Origin: Chryseobacterium sp. 52
GTDB taxonomy: Bacteria > Bacteroidota > Bacteroidia > Flavobacteriales > Weeksellaceae
Length of the DNA: 64,000 nucleotides
Assembly: GCF_002754245.1 (NCBI RefSeq)
Contig: NZ_PEEX01000001.1
Coordinates: 2,832,001 to 2,896,000 of the forward strand
Direction of reading: 5' to 3'
Every line of letters begins with the position of its first letter. Position 1 is the stretch's first letter. This document shows, piece by piece, positions 42,911-51,985 of this stretch. The translations under genes and the position numbers were made by a program. Under the pieces are notes generated by a model, which was given only the letters and a program-made list of their open reading frames with translations, made no database searches and was not told where the DNA came from.

Positions 42911-44281
42911 ATGCAAACCAAACTTAAACTTCAACAGATTCTTGTTTTTTTCTTATTTAATATTTTTATTCACGCACAGGTGGGGATTGGAACTCCTAGT
43001 CCGGATCCTTCAGCCATGTTGCAGATCAATTCTAAAAACAAAGGAATGTTGTTGCCAAGTATAGCATTGGCATCATCTACAGATCAGTTAACCATTCCAA
43101 ACCCGGCTGAGGGTCTTATGGTATGGAATAACGGAACAGGAACTTTGGCTGATGTAGGTTTATACTACTGGAGTAAATCCAGATGGAATATGATTTCAGC
43201 CAATGCCGCAAACAACGGGAATAATGGAGGAGTGACGCCACTGGCAGTCTGGAATAATTCAGCAACAAACAGCGGAAACTCTGCCGGAGCAGATACCAAC
43301 CTTTCTCTGGGAACCAATACTTCTGATGACCTTGTCTTTAAAGTGAATTCTACAGCAGTGGGAAGACTGGGCGTAAATAACTCTATAAGCTTTGGAACAG
43401 CAGCCAATGCAGCTCAGAACGGTATTGCTCTGGGAAATTCCAGCAGTGCTTATCAGGGGATTGCTATCGGGACCAATACTTCTGTTACCGCCAATGAATC
43501 TGTAGCACTGGGAGCGAATTCTAAAATTTCAGGATACCAGTCAACGGCAGTAGGTTTTAATGCAAAAGTAACCGTAAATGAAGCTACGGCAATAGGAAAT
43601 AACGCGGAAGCATCCGGTTTTCAGTCCGTTGCAATGGGTTATAATGCTAAAACAACGACAAATGATGCTACAGCTTTAGGGAAAAATTCAACGGCATCCG
43701 GTTTCCAGTCTACAGCCGTAGGATATAATGCAAAAACAAATACCAATAGCGAGACGGCAGTAGGCTATAATACACAGACCAACAATCAGAATTCTACAGC
43801 GGTAGGCTCCGGAGCGAATGCTTTGGGACAGTTTTCTACAGCGTTAGGATATGGTGCTTCCACTTCACAGGCCAATACAATTGTTATTGGAAATAATAAT
43901 GCCAATATTGGAATCGGAACAGGAACTCCGAATACTTCAGCTAAAATAGACGTTAACGGACAGTATAAACTGGGTGAAAAAGGAAGTGTTCAGAAAAATC
44001 AGATCAGTTTTGAGGCATGGCCTTCGGTTTCTGTGAATAATTTAGCACCGGGAAAATCTGTAACCATGGAAATTCCGGTTCCTGCAAATCTGCAGCCTGG
44101 TTCAACAAGAGCTGCTATCGTAGTCTCTCCTGCAGGAGATTTTGCAGGCAATACTTCTTTTTCAATATCCAATCCAAGAATGACAGGTACGTCAAGTATT
44201 ACAATCAATCTTACAAATATCTCCGGAAATGCAGAAAGCTTATATTCAACGCATTTTTACGTGATGGTCAATGAGTTTTAG
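42911..44281 (+). CDS. Secreted protein with YadA-head-like repeats
   Basis: A 456-residue exported protein; the ATG at 42911 is preferred to the GTG at 42908. The signal peptide ends IHAQ. Then comes VGIGTPSPDPSAMLQINSKN, common at the start of Bacteroidota surface and tail-fibre-like proteins. From about residue 170 to 335 there are some eleven 14-residue repeats of the form TAVGYNAKTTTNDA, the left-handed beta-roll pattern of YadA heads. Alternate repeats are more alike (ASGFQS every second unit), giving a 28-residue super-repeat. The C-terminus is beta-rich. There is no trimeric barrel anchor and no obvious T9SS domain. An adhesive surface role is inference. Confidence 0.78.
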   Translation: MQTKLKLQQILVFFLFNIFIHAQVGIGTPSPDPSAMLQINSKNKGMLLPSIALASSTDQLTIPNPAEGLMVWNNGTGTLADVGLYYWSKSRWNMISANAANNGNNGGVTPLAVWNNSATNSGNSAGADTNLSLGTNTSDDLVFKVNSTAVGRLGVNNSISFGTAANAAQNGIALGNSSSAYQGIAIGTNTSVTANESVALGANSKISGYQSTAVGFNAKVTVNEATAIGNNAEASGFQSVAMGYNAKTTTNDATALGKNSTASGFQSTAVGYNAKTNTNSETAVGYNTQTNNQNSTAVGSGANALGQFSTALGYGASTSQANTIVIGNNNANIGIGTGTPNTSAKIDVNGQYKLGEKGSVQKNQISFEAWPSVSVNNLAPGKSVTMEIPVPANLQPGSTRAAIVVSPAGDFAGNTSFSISNPRMTGTSSITINLTNISGNAESLYSTHFYVMVNEF

Positions 44282-44355
44282 ATCAAATCAATTGCAGACA
44301 TAAGATGGGTACACGTTGCCTTAAAGCAAGATGTGTTTTTAAATTATCAATAAAT

Positions 44356-44391
44356 AAAACCCTGCTCAATCTGTGGATTGAGCAGGGTTTT
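44356..44391. terminator. Bidirectional terminator after the YadA-like gene
   Basis: Perfect 16-base stem AAAACCCTGCTCAATC / GATTGAGCAGGGTTTT with loop TGTG, placed between two convergent genes. Confidence 0.88.
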
Positions 44392-44429
44392 GTATTATAC
44401 TACCGAATGAGAAACTAATCTATAAGGTT

Positions 44430-44963
44430 TCAGAGATTAGAACCCTTCATTATTTGTTGTTGAAAATAGAATCTTTCAGAATGGAAATAGGAATAAAATA
44501 AGTCAGTCATGGCCAGCCAATCGAAATTAAGACCAAAATTTGTCTTAGATTCCTGAACATGAGCCCAGTTTCCTTTTGAGTATTCACTTTCATCATATAC
44601 CAAAGAGTTTTTGGTGATTGCGCCGTCTGCTACCTGCATAAAACAATAGTCAACCGGTATATCTGCCCATTCGTAATGATGTTCAATAATAAAATTTTCT
44701 ATCTGATAGTCTTTTACCATTTTGAAAATATCCAGATCAAAATGATCTCCGTTTCGGTTATACCGACAGTCATTAAGATGGTGCTCAGATTCCAAATAAA
44801 GAATATAGTTACTTAAAAGATCAAAATCTTTTGCCATTTCTATTCCCCATGATGCAGATGTTTCAAAAGGAATAAAAGTAAAACCACGAACCTTGAAGTG
44901 AACAATATTTTTGTCCAGTTCAATGTTTTTATCCGTAATAAGACATGTGATGTCCTGGCCCAT
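44430..44963 (-). CDS. Cytoplasmic protein of unknown function
   Basis: A 177-residue soluble protein without signal peptide or membrane helix. It starts MGQDITCLITDKNIEL and has a high content of aromatic and acidic residues (ILYLESEHHLNDCRY, FIIEHHYEWADIPVDYCFM, LFYSYFHSERFYFQQQ). The style resembles small immunity-type or SMI1-like proteins, but I see no diagnostic motif. Upstream of its start lies the remnant of a nucleoside phosphorylase gene on the same strand. Function unknown. Confidence 0.6.
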   Translation of the reverse strand: MGQDITCLITDKNIELDKNIVHFKVRGFTFIPFETSASWGIEMAKDFDLLSNYILYLESEHHLNDCRYNRNGDHFDLDIFKMVKDYQIENFIIEHHYEWADIPVDYCFMQVADGAITKNSLVYDESEYSKGNWAHVQESKTNFGLNFDWLAMTDLFYSYFHSERFYFQQQIMKGSNL

Positions 44964-44973
44964 TCTGTATTAA

Positions 44974-45045
44974 TTATTTTAAATAATTTTCTCCAGTACA
45001 AATCAATAACGTTTTCTCAGAAGCCTTATGATCAGCGGAGAATTC
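44974..45045 (-). pseudogene. Remnant of a duplicated nucleoside phosphorylase 3' end
   Basis: Minus-strand translation reads EFSADHKASEKTLL and ends NYLK-stop, against EFSADHHASEKNLI and RIIK-stop at the C-terminus of the intact gene at 45148. The match covers about 24 codons including the stop, then breaks off upstream. The intact copy lies 100 bases away in the same orientation, so this is what is left of a tandem duplication or of partial 3' duplication. Confidence 0.75.
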
Positions 45046-45084
45046 ATTAACCTCAATTTTATACCAAAGTGGTCTTTTAAAATT

Positions 45085-45117
45085 AAACCTTATAGGTTTT
45101 TACAACCTATAAGGTTT
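45085..45117 (-). terminator. Hairpin downstream of the nucleoside phosphorylase gene
   Basis: Perfect 14-base inverted repeat AAACCTTATAGGTT / AACCTATAAGGTTT with loop TTTAC, 31 bases after the minus-strand stop. It may act as a terminator, or be a dispersed repeat, since its T tract is poor. Confidence 0.45.
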
Positions 45118-45147
45118 GAACTCCAGGTGTCAAAACCTGAAATATTT

Positions 45148-46002
45148 TTATTTAATAATTCTTTCCAATACCCAATCAATAAGGTTTTTCTCAGAAGCAT
45201 GGTGATCTGCCGAGAATTCTCCACGTCTTCTGTTCGCAATAACGTTATTCACGGTAATCGCTTTGTGGCCTAATAATTTTGAAAGAGCATAAATTGCTGA
45301 GGTTTCCATTTCAAAGTTGGTTACGCCAAGATCATTCAATGTTTCTAAAAACTTGTCATCAAGTGCCTTTAAACGAAGCTGTCTTCCCTGTGGAGCATAG
45401 AATCCCGGAAAAGTAGCAGTGTTACCGTGGTATTTGGCGTCTTTGTAATATTCTCCCATTTCTTCTGCCCATTCTGAGAAATAAAGCATCGGCTTGATCT
45501 TCTCATACGGGAATTTTTCCATAAAGTTTTGAGAAAATTCGTTCTCAAAACTATAATCCTGATAGAAATGCATCAATCCGTCTAAACCTACCACATTCTG
45601 AGTAACCAGCATATTGTCAACCTGAACATCAGGATTTACACTTCCACAAGTTCCCATACGGAAAAGTTCAAGAGCTTTATGCTCCGTCTTAAACTCTTTA
45701 TTTTTAAGATCGATATTGACCAAAGCATCAAGCTCATTCATCACGATATCGATGTTTTCTGTCCCGATACCCGTTGACATTACAGTGATTCTTTCTCCAC
45801 GCAGTGTTCCGGTATGAGTGTAGAATTCTCTTTTGTTTTTTTTGATCTCTACTTTGTCAAAATATTTTGAAACCTTTGCTACTCTGTCCGGATCTCCCAC
45901 AAGAATAATCTTATCAGCAATATCTTCCGGCAAAAGATTTAAGTGGTATACACTTCCGTCATCATTCAGTACCAGCTCTGAGGCAGCAAGTTTATTTAGC
46001 AT
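45148..46002 (-). CDS. Nucleoside phosphorylase (PNP/UDP family)
   Basis: A 284-residue phosphorylase of the PNP_UDP_1 superfamily. Motifs are ILVGDPDRV with the phosphate-binding residues (about 33-41), STGIGTENIDIVMNEL near 76, FRMGTCGSVNPDV near 113 and FEMETSAIYALSKLLG near 230, in which the Glu contacts the ribose. It splits nucleosides with phosphate into base and ribose 1-phosphate; uridine is the most likely substrate, but purine nucleosides are possible. It follows the secreted protein at 46021 by 18 bases and is probably cotranscribed with it. Confidence 0.85.
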   Translation of the reverse strand: MLNKLAASELVLNDDGSVYHLNLLPEDIADKIILVGDPDRVAKVSKYFDKVEIKKNKREFYTHTGTLRGERITVMSTGIGTENIDIVMNELDALVNIDLKNKEFKTEHKALELFRMGTCGSVNPDVQVDNMLVTQNVVGLDGLMHFYQDYSFENEFSQNFMEKFPYEKIKPMLYFSEWAEEMGEYYKDAKYHGNTATFPGFYAPQGRQLRLKALDDKFLETLNDLGVTNFEMETSAIYALSKLLGHKAITVNNVIANRRRGEFSADHHASEKNLIDWVLERIIK

Positions 46003-46020
46003 AATCTATATTTTTTTGTT

Positions 46021-46476
46021 TTAATTAATGAAAATAGCGTCTTTGTAAGGTGATCCGGCAAGATCATAGATCGTATCATATTCCTCTACAATTCTTTTTT
46101 GTCCCTGGAATATTTCATAGACTGTGATGATGGTTTTCTCAAAATTTTTAGGATCCTTCCGCTGTGTGGTAATTTCGTAGAACTTATCGCCTTTTTTTAG
46201 AACAGAAACCATCTCTTCTTTAGTAGAATTGTTGGAGTTCATCATACCCGGAAAATCCATCACAATATCCTTAAGCTCTGTATAATTCTTGTAAGGTTTT
46301 GTAACCCCGTTCGAATACACATAAACATTTGGGACCTGTTTGTTTTCTTCCAGACGTATCAGGTAGTAATCATTACCTTTTTTCTCTGCGTAAACGGCCA
46401 TTTCTTTCTTTTTCTGTGAAAATGCACAAATAGAAAGGAAACTTGCCGCAAAAGCGAATAATACTTTTGTTTTCAT
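46021..46476 (-). CDS. Secreted protein of unknown function
   Basis: A 151-residue protein with a signal peptide at 1-20 (ending AFSQ). The mature part begins KKKEMAVYAEKKGNDYYLIRL and is beta-rich, with several charged strands (VSVLKKGDKFYEITTQRKD). No cysteines remain after the signal peptide and no family is recognised. It is the first gene of a pair with the nucleoside phosphorylase; no functional link is evident. Confidence 0.62.
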   Translation of the reverse strand: MKTKVLFAFAASFLSICAFSQKKKEMAVYAEKKGNDYYLIRLEENKQVPNVYVYSNGVTKPYKNYTELKDIVMDFPGMMNSNNSTKEEMVSVLKKGDKFYEITTQRKDPKNFEKTIITVYEIFQGQKRIVEEYDTIYDLAGSPYKDAIFIN

Positions 46477-46682
46477 AATAATATTTTGTTTTAATCTGAT
46501 GAAATAATCTTAAAAATCCTCTCCCAATATCTTTCGTCATCATTTTTAAACCGGCATTATAGAAGTCAGCCGTCCTTAAGTATAATGAATTTGATTTCGG
46601 GGCTTAAAATTAATAAAAATATTTTACCTAAAATATAAACATTTTTTAATCTGCAATTAAACTTAAGATAACATCAGAACGT

Positions 46683-46690
46683 TACTTTTG
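46683..46690 (+). promoter_or_regulatory. -7 box of the cytochrome c peroxidase gene
   Basis: TACTTTTG, an exact TAnnTTTG match, only 13 bases before the ATG, implying a very short leader. No clear -33 box. Confidence 0.45.
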
Positions 46691-46703
46691 CCGCTAAAAA
46701 TTC

Positions 46704-48533
46704 ATGAGATTGTATCCGCTGCTCGCTGTGATTGTATTGATAGGTTTTGCTGTCATGTCTTTTAACCCGGTTGATAAAGGAAGGGAAAATGAAAATACCT
46801 TTGTCAATAAAGGTCTGTCCGATTTTAAAAACAGGCTTGATCAGCTGAAATCAGATGTCTATAAATTCTCAGAAGATCAGATTACGATTGAAGAACTTCG
46901 AAAATCTTTAAGCAGCACCAGAAATTCATTTAAAGAAATAGAATTCTATATCGCTTACCATTATCCGGAATTCACAAAAACACATCTTAATGCCGCACCG
47001 TTATTTCATATAGAAGCCGCTGGTACTTCTGCCTACACACTGCCACCGGAAGGACTTCAGGTTCTGGATGAATTGATATTTTCCGATGAAGCAGGCGACG
47101 AAAAAGAAAAAATTAAAACGATTACAGACTTTCTGTACAATTCATATTCAAGTTTTTATCTGAGTACAGTGAAAAATGGCTTAAGCAAGGGAAATAATAA
47201 GACTTTGCCGTTAAGAATAGAACTGATAAGAATTTATACTCTTGGAGTTACAGGTTTTGATACCCCGGGTTCTCTGAATATTTCCCAGGAAGCCAGCTAT
47301 GCTTTTACAGGAATTAAAAAATACATCAATGATGATGTCTATTTTAAAAACTATAATGTTCAGAAGGCCAATCAGATCCTTACTGAAGGAATCAGCTATC
47401 TTTCAGCCCATACGGATTTTGAAACTTTTGACAGGATTGAATTCTATAAAAAATATATTCAGCCGCTGTACGAAGAGTTCGGGAAATGGGACGGAAGAGC
47501 AGATGATCTTAAAGAATTTTCAGGTTGGAATGTAAAAAGTAAGAACCTTTTCAGCAGTGATTTTTTGGATCCCTATTTTTATACACTTTTGCAGGATTCT
47601 GAAGATAATGCAGATCTCCGCAGTCTTGGGAAATCTATTTTCTATGATCAGAATTTAAGTCAAAACGGCAAAATGAGCTGTGCAGCTTGCCATCTTCAGG
47701 AAAATGCTTTTACGGATCTTGCTGTGAAGTCTCAGAGTAATGTTGAAGGGAAAACCGTTCTGAGAAATTCTCCGTCTCTGTACAATGCTGTTTTTGCAAA
47801 AAGGTTTTTCTATGATCTTCGTGCATTTTATCTTGAACAGCAGGCAGAACACGTGATCTATAATAATGATGAATTTAATACCAGCTATGAAGATATCATC
47901 AGGAAATTAAAGACAAAACCTGAATATAAGAAAGCTTTCCATACAGCTTTTAAAGATGGTAAAATAAGCAAAGAAAATTTTTCCAAAGCCTTAAGTTCTT
48001 ATGTTGCTTCTCTGTATTCTTTCGACAGTGATTTTGATCGATTTATGAGAAATGAAAAAGACGTTTCTGATGATGTTAAAAAAGGGTATAATCTGTTTAT
48101 GGGGAAAGCCAATTGTGCTACCTGCCACTTTGCGCCACACTTTTCAGGGCTTGTCCCGCCATTTTTTAATGAAAATGAGTCTGAAGTTCTAGGCGTGACG
48201 GTAAAACCGATCAATCAGCTTCCTATAGAACTGGATTCTGACCCGGGAAGAGGAAACAGCCCAGTGAAAAAAGAAAAATCGTGGATTTATGATTATTCTT
48301 TCAAGACGGTTACGGTAAGAAATATAGCCCTGACGAAACCTTATTTCCATAACGGAGCTTTCAATACGCTGGAAGAGGTGATGGATTTCTATAATGAAGG
48401 CGGTGGAGAAGGACTTGGTTTAAAAATGAAAAATCAAACCCTGCCTCCGGATAAGCTGGATCTTACAAAAACCGAAATTAAGCAGGTGATTGCTTTCCTG
48501 AATTCATTGACGGATATCAGTAAAGCGAAGTAA
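46704..48533 (+). CDS. Di-heme cytochrome c peroxidase with imelysin-like N-terminal region
   Basis: A 609-residue exported protein with an N-terminal signal or anchor (RLYPLLAVIVLIGFAVM). Residues about 30-280 are helical and resemble the imelysin-like regions fused to such enzymes in Bacteroidota (inference). The C-terminal half is a MauG/CcpA-type peroxidase with heme sites CAACH (326-330) and CATCH (471-475), plus DPGRGNSP and TVRNIALTKPYFHNG near the C-terminus. It should reduce H2O2 in the periplasm with electrons from a c-type cytochrome. It precedes the PhoX-like gene, but a 342-base gap and separate -7 box argue for separate transcripts. Confidence 0.86.
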   Translation: MRLYPLLAVIVLIGFAVMSFNPVDKGRENENTFVNKGLSDFKNRLDQLKSDVYKFSEDQITIEELRKSLSSTRNSFKEIEFYIAYHYPEFTKTHLNAAPLFHIEAAGTSAYTLPPEGLQVLDELIFSDEAGDEKEKIKTITDFLYNSYSSFYLSTVKNGLSKGNNKTLPLRIELIRIYTLGVTGFDTPGSLNISQEASYAFTGIKKYINDDVYFKNYNVQKANQILTEGISYLSAHTDFETFDRIEFYKKYIQPLYEEFGKWDGRADDLKEFSGWNVKSKNLFSSDFLDPYFYTLLQDSEDNADLRSLGKSIFYDQNLSQNGKMSCAACHLQENAFTDLAVKSQSNVEGKTVLRNSPSLYNAVFAKRFFYDLRAFYLEQQAEHVIYNNDEFNTSYEDIIRKLKTKPEYKKAFHTAFKDGKISKENFSKALSSYVASLYSFDSDFDRFMRNEKDVSDDVKKGYNLFMGKANCATCHFAPHFSGLVPPFFNENESEVLGVTVKPINQLPIELDSDPGRGNSPVKKEKSWIYDYSFKTVTVRNIALTKPYFHNGAFNTLEEVMDFYNEGGGEGLGLKMKNQTLPPDKLDLTKTEIKQVIAFLNSLTDISKAK

Positions 48534-48875
48534 GGACTCTGGAGTTTGTGAGTTGGAGGGTGTTAACGAGTTATCATATTCAAATTGTATCACCTCATTA
48601 ATTTGAGGTAAGAATTAAAATGATGAATAGCTGACTGATTAAAATTCTTTTCTTCTCTGCATTCTCCAATTCTCAGATACAATAAAACCCTGAAACAATA
48701 AGTCAACTTCAAACATGTCAATTCAAACATGAAACTTGTATTATTTAACAATTATTTAATTCCCTTAACATTAGGTTTTAAATTAATTAATATTCCCTGA
48801 TCTATATTTAAAGTCCTATTAACAGAGGTCCCGCGCTAAAAAAATAGTTTTGCAGAGTCTAATAAATCAATAAAA
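48534..48875. other. Intergenic region upstream of the PhoX-like gene
   Basis: No gene is seen. A small dyad CCTCA-TTAAT-TTGAGG lies near 48592-48607 and a -7 box at 48845-48852. The rest is AT-rich without recognisable structure. Confidence 0.5.
48845..48852 (+). promoter_or_regulatory. -7 box of the PhoX-like gene
   Basis: TAGTTTTG matches TAnnTTTG, 23 bases before the ATG at 48876. Confidence 0.5.
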
Positions 48876-51029
48876 ATGAAGAAAAAATTACTTACTATTG
48901 CGGCACTGGCAATGGTGGCGGGCTTTAGCGTACAGGCGCAGACCTTTTTATTCAACAAGAATTCATCCTGGAGTTATAAAGATAACAATCAGGCTCTGGC
49001 AGATCCATGGAAAGACCAGACATTTGATATTTCTGCATGGGCAGTTGGAAACGGTCCCCTGGGATATGGAGATCCTGTAACAACGACAATCAGTTCAGGA
49101 CTTACGGCAGCTTATTTTGCTAAAGATTTTACAGTAGATCTTTCAACGCTTTCAGACACTATGGAACTGGGAGTAATGAGAGATGACGGAATCGTTGTTT
49201 ATCTTAACGGAGTTGAGGTGGCAAGAGATAATATGCCGGCAGGTACTATTACTTTCAGTACACCTTCCAGCACAACAATAGATGGATCAGCGGAAAGTGT
49301 ATATAATCTTTTTTCTATCCCTAAATCTAAGTTTATCAACGGAACCAACAGGATTTCTGTAGAACTTCACAACAGAACAGGAACGAGTTCTGATCTTAGA
49401 ATTGACGCTTATTTAAAAACAACAGCTACTGTTACCCCTCCTCCTGCATGTACAGGAACTCATATCAGCTGTTTTACCTCTATTGTACCTACAACACAAA
49501 CCAATAAACTGATCATTCCGGCTGAACATAAATACCAGCTTATCTTAAAAGAAGGGGATAGTTATACCGAAGGTGGCGGAATGGTAGGAGGTCAGAATGA
49601 CTTTACAGGCTATGTTGCCAAATCAGGTAGCAGCACAAACGGATACCTTTCTGTCAACCACGAAACGAATCCTGGAGGTGTTACGATGGCTGAAATTAAC
49701 TATAATGCAGTTTCAAAACTCTGGCAGCTGACAAGATCGAGAGCGGTAAGCTTTTCAGATCCAAGTTTAGTGCAGACGATCAGAAACTGTTCAGGGGGAG
49801 TTACGCCTTGGGGAACTATAGTAACTGCAGAAGAATCTGTTACTTCCAATGATGTAAACAGTGATGGCTATAAAGATTATGGATGGTTGGTTGAGATTGA
49901 TCCTGCTACAGCACAGGTTTCTTCTAAAAATACTGACGGATCTAAAGGAAAGCTTTGGCAGATGGGTATTATGAATCACGAGAATGTAGTGGTTAATAAT
50001 GCAGGAACTACCGCTTATTACGGAGAAGATGGGGGAACTCACATGGTGTATAAATATATCATGGATACTCCGAACAACCTTTCTTCAGGAAATCTTTATG
50101 TATTAAAACTGGATCAGGGATTAAGTGCTTCCGGAGACCCGGTAGGAACTACAGCGACTTGGATTCAGGTTCCGAATAAAATGAAAGCAGATCAGAATAA
50201 CACCACAGCTCTTGCTCAGTCATTAGGAGGAACAAGATTTAATGGAGTAGAAGATGTAGATATCAGTCCTCTGGATGGGAAAATTTACTTTACAGCAAAA
50301 GGATTAGACAAAGTATACCGTCTTCAGGATAACGGAACTACAGCTTCTCAGGTAGAAACTTTTGTAGGAGGTGCCTCTACATCTTATTCTTTCAATACCC
50401 CACAGGGAATGAAATCTGAAGCATGGGGTGATGGAAATGACAACCTTACTTTTGATGAACTTGGAAACCTTTGGGTTCTTCAGGATGGAGGAAAGAATTA
50501 TATCTGGGTAATTGCTCCGGATCATACGCAGGCTAATCCTAAAGTGAGACTTTTCGCTTCAATGCCTGCAGGATCTGAACCTACTGGACTTACCTTTACA
50601 CCTGATCATAAATTCGGTTTCTTCTCTATTCAGCATCCGGATTCTACGATTGCTACAGATATAGATGCTACCGGAAACACTATCGATTATAAAGGGAAAT
50701 CTGCTACTATTGTTATTGCTTTAAAGCAAAACTTAGGAACAGCCGGTGCTCTTGGAACAGTGGAAAGCCAGCATGCAGAAAATACAGTTGATGTAGCTCC
50801 GAATCCTACCTCTGGAATGGTTAAAATCAATTCTGTAAAAGGATTGAAAGATATTTCAGTAACAGCTTACAGCATGGACGGAAAGATCGTTTATACGAAG
50901 AAATTCAGTGGTGTAAACAAATCATTGGATCTTGATTTTACCCATCAGCTTGAAACATCCCGTATCCTGGTTCTGAATATCGAAGCAGAAGGAGGTTTCC
51001 AGAAGACTGTGAAACTATTAAAAAAGTAA
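48876..51029 (+). CDS. PhoX/DUF839-family protein with T9SS sorting domain
   Basis: A 717-residue exported protein with a signal peptide at 1-22 (VQAQ). Residues about 25-190 form a carbohydrate-binding-like beta sandwich (MRDDGIVVYLNGVEVARDNM). Residues about 200-615 match DUF839/PhoX: TPWGTIVTAEESVTS, MGIMNHENVVVN, FNGVEDVDISPLDGKIYFT and LTFDELGNLWVLQDGG, rich in the acidic residues that bind Ca and Fe in PhoX. The last 75 residues are a type A T9SS domain. It is probably a surface or secreted phosphatase releasing phosphate from esters. Activity is inferred from family. Confidence 0.85.
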   Translation: MKKKLLTIAALAMVAGFSVQAQTFLFNKNSSWSYKDNNQALADPWKDQTFDISAWAVGNGPLGYGDPVTTTISSGLTAAYFAKDFTVDLSTLSDTMELGVMRDDGIVVYLNGVEVARDNMPAGTITFSTPSSTTIDGSAESVYNLFSIPKSKFINGTNRISVELHNRTGTSSDLRIDAYLKTTATVTPPPACTGTHISCFTSIVPTTQTNKLIIPAEHKYQLILKEGDSYTEGGGMVGGQNDFTGYVAKSGSSTNGYLSVNHETNPGGVTMAEINYNAVSKLWQLTRSRAVSFSDPSLVQTIRNCSGGVTPWGTIVTAEESVTSNDVNSDGYKDYGWLVEIDPATAQVSSKNTDGSKGKLWQMGIMNHENVVVNNAGTTAYYGEDGGTHMVYKYIMDTPNNLSSGNLYVLKLDQGLSASGDPVGTTATWIQVPNKMKADQNNTTALAQSLGGTRFNGVEDVDISPLDGKIYFTAKGLDKVYRLQDNGTTASQVETFVGGASTSYSFNTPQGMKSEAWGDGNDNLTFDELGNLWVLQDGGKNYIWVIAPDHTQANPKVRLFASMPAGSEPTGLTFTPDHKFGFFSIQHPDSTIATDIDATGNTIDYKGKSATIVIALKQNLGTAGALGTVESQHAENTVDVAPNPTSGMVKINSVKGLKDISVTAYSMDGKIVYTKKFSGVNKSLDLDFTHQLETSRILVLNIEAEGGFQKTVKLLKK

Positions 51030-51043
51030 ATTATTAATACTCA

Positions 51044-51074
51044 TTTCGGGCGGCGGCAAAGCCGCCGCCCGAAA
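51044..51074 (+). terminator. Terminator of the PhoX-like gene
   Basis: Perfect 14-base GC-rich stem TTTCGGGCGGCGGC / GCCGCCGCCCGAAA with loop AAA, 14 bases after the stop. The T tract is short. The next ATG is only 9 bases downstream. Confidence 0.8.
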
Positions 51075-51083
51075 TTTATCCAT

Positions 51084-51983
51084 ATGAAAAAACTTGTTCT
51101 ATTGATTTCTATACTCTCTCTCTGTCTTGCAAAGGCACAGATTGACCCTGTAAAATACCCTACGTTTACCAATATTGATGAGGCGTTGAACAGTAATAAA
51201 CCTGTTTACAGTATGAGTTTCAGAGAAAAGGGACTTTTTAATCTGCCACCACAGATTTCGAAACTGAGCTCCCTGTTTTTCCTGAATATCATGGGAAACA
51301 AGCTTGAAAAGATGGATCAGGAACTTTTTGCATTAACTGATCTGGAGATTTTAAATGTGAATGAAAACGGAATCAAGTATATTCCTGATGAAATAGGAAA
51401 TCTGAAAAAGCTGAATACATTCTCAATGAATCTCAACGGGCTGACAAGTATCAATCCCAATATGGCAAAGCTTCAGAACTTAAAAGTGGTTCATTTTGAT
51501 GCCAATAATCTGAATGTTTTTCCGGAGGCGCTGATGGAAATACCAACGCTGGAAGAAATTAACCTGCAGGGAAATCAGATCAGTATCATTGCTGACCGTT
51601 TAGACAGGATCAAAAATTTAAAATTTCTAAACCTATCTGAAAACCAGATCAATGATCTGGGAAACCTTTCTTTTCCTAAAAAATTAAAATATCTGGAGCT
51701 GCAGCAGAATGCTATTGTAAGGCTCCCGGAAAATCTGTTCAAAATCCAAAATCTTGAATTTCTGAACGTGAGCGATAATCATATCACAGAAATATCCCCC
51801 AGAATAAAAGGATTGAAAAATGTGGTCAGTATGAATCTGGCTAATAATAATCTGAAAGACCTTCCTGAAGAGATGGCACAGCTTAAAAACCTGAAAACCC
51901 TTATTCTTACAGGAAATCCTATAGAAAAAACAACGATTGAGCGATTAAAAAACCTCATGCCGGAAACCCAGATCTATTTCTAA
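51084..51983 (+). CDS. Secreted leucine-rich repeat protein
   Basis: A 299-residue exported protein with a signal peptide at 1-18 (LAKAQ). From about residue 55 to 290 there are roughly ten 22-23-residue leucine-rich repeats of the type LxxLxxLNLxxNxIxxLP (for example LKYLELQQNAIVRLPENL). No T9SS domain or lipobox is visible. The protein should form a solenoid for protein binding, in the periplasm or outside. No separate promoter is seen after the terminator just upstream, so it may rely on read-through. Confidence 0.83.
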   Translation: MKKLVLLISILSLCLAKAQIDPVKYPTFTNIDEALNSNKPVYSMSFREKGLFNLPPQISKLSSLFFLNIMGNKLEKMDQELFALTDLEILNVNENGIKYIPDEIGNLKKLNTFSMNLNGLTSINPNMAKLQNLKVVHFDANNLNVFPEALMEIPTLEEINLQGNQISIIADRLDRIKNLKFLNLSENQINDLGNLSFPKKLKYLELQQNAIVRLPENLFKIQNLEFLNVSDNHITEISPRIKGLKNVVSMNLANNNLKDLPEEMAQLKNLKTLILTGNPIEKTTIERLKNLMPETQIYF

Positions 51984-51985
51984 AT

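Noticed and set aside
43420..43900. Repeated DNA that could suggest a CRISPR array
   Set aside because: The repeats are in frame, degenerate and encode a 14-residue beta-roll pattern; there are no constant direct repeats with unique spacers.
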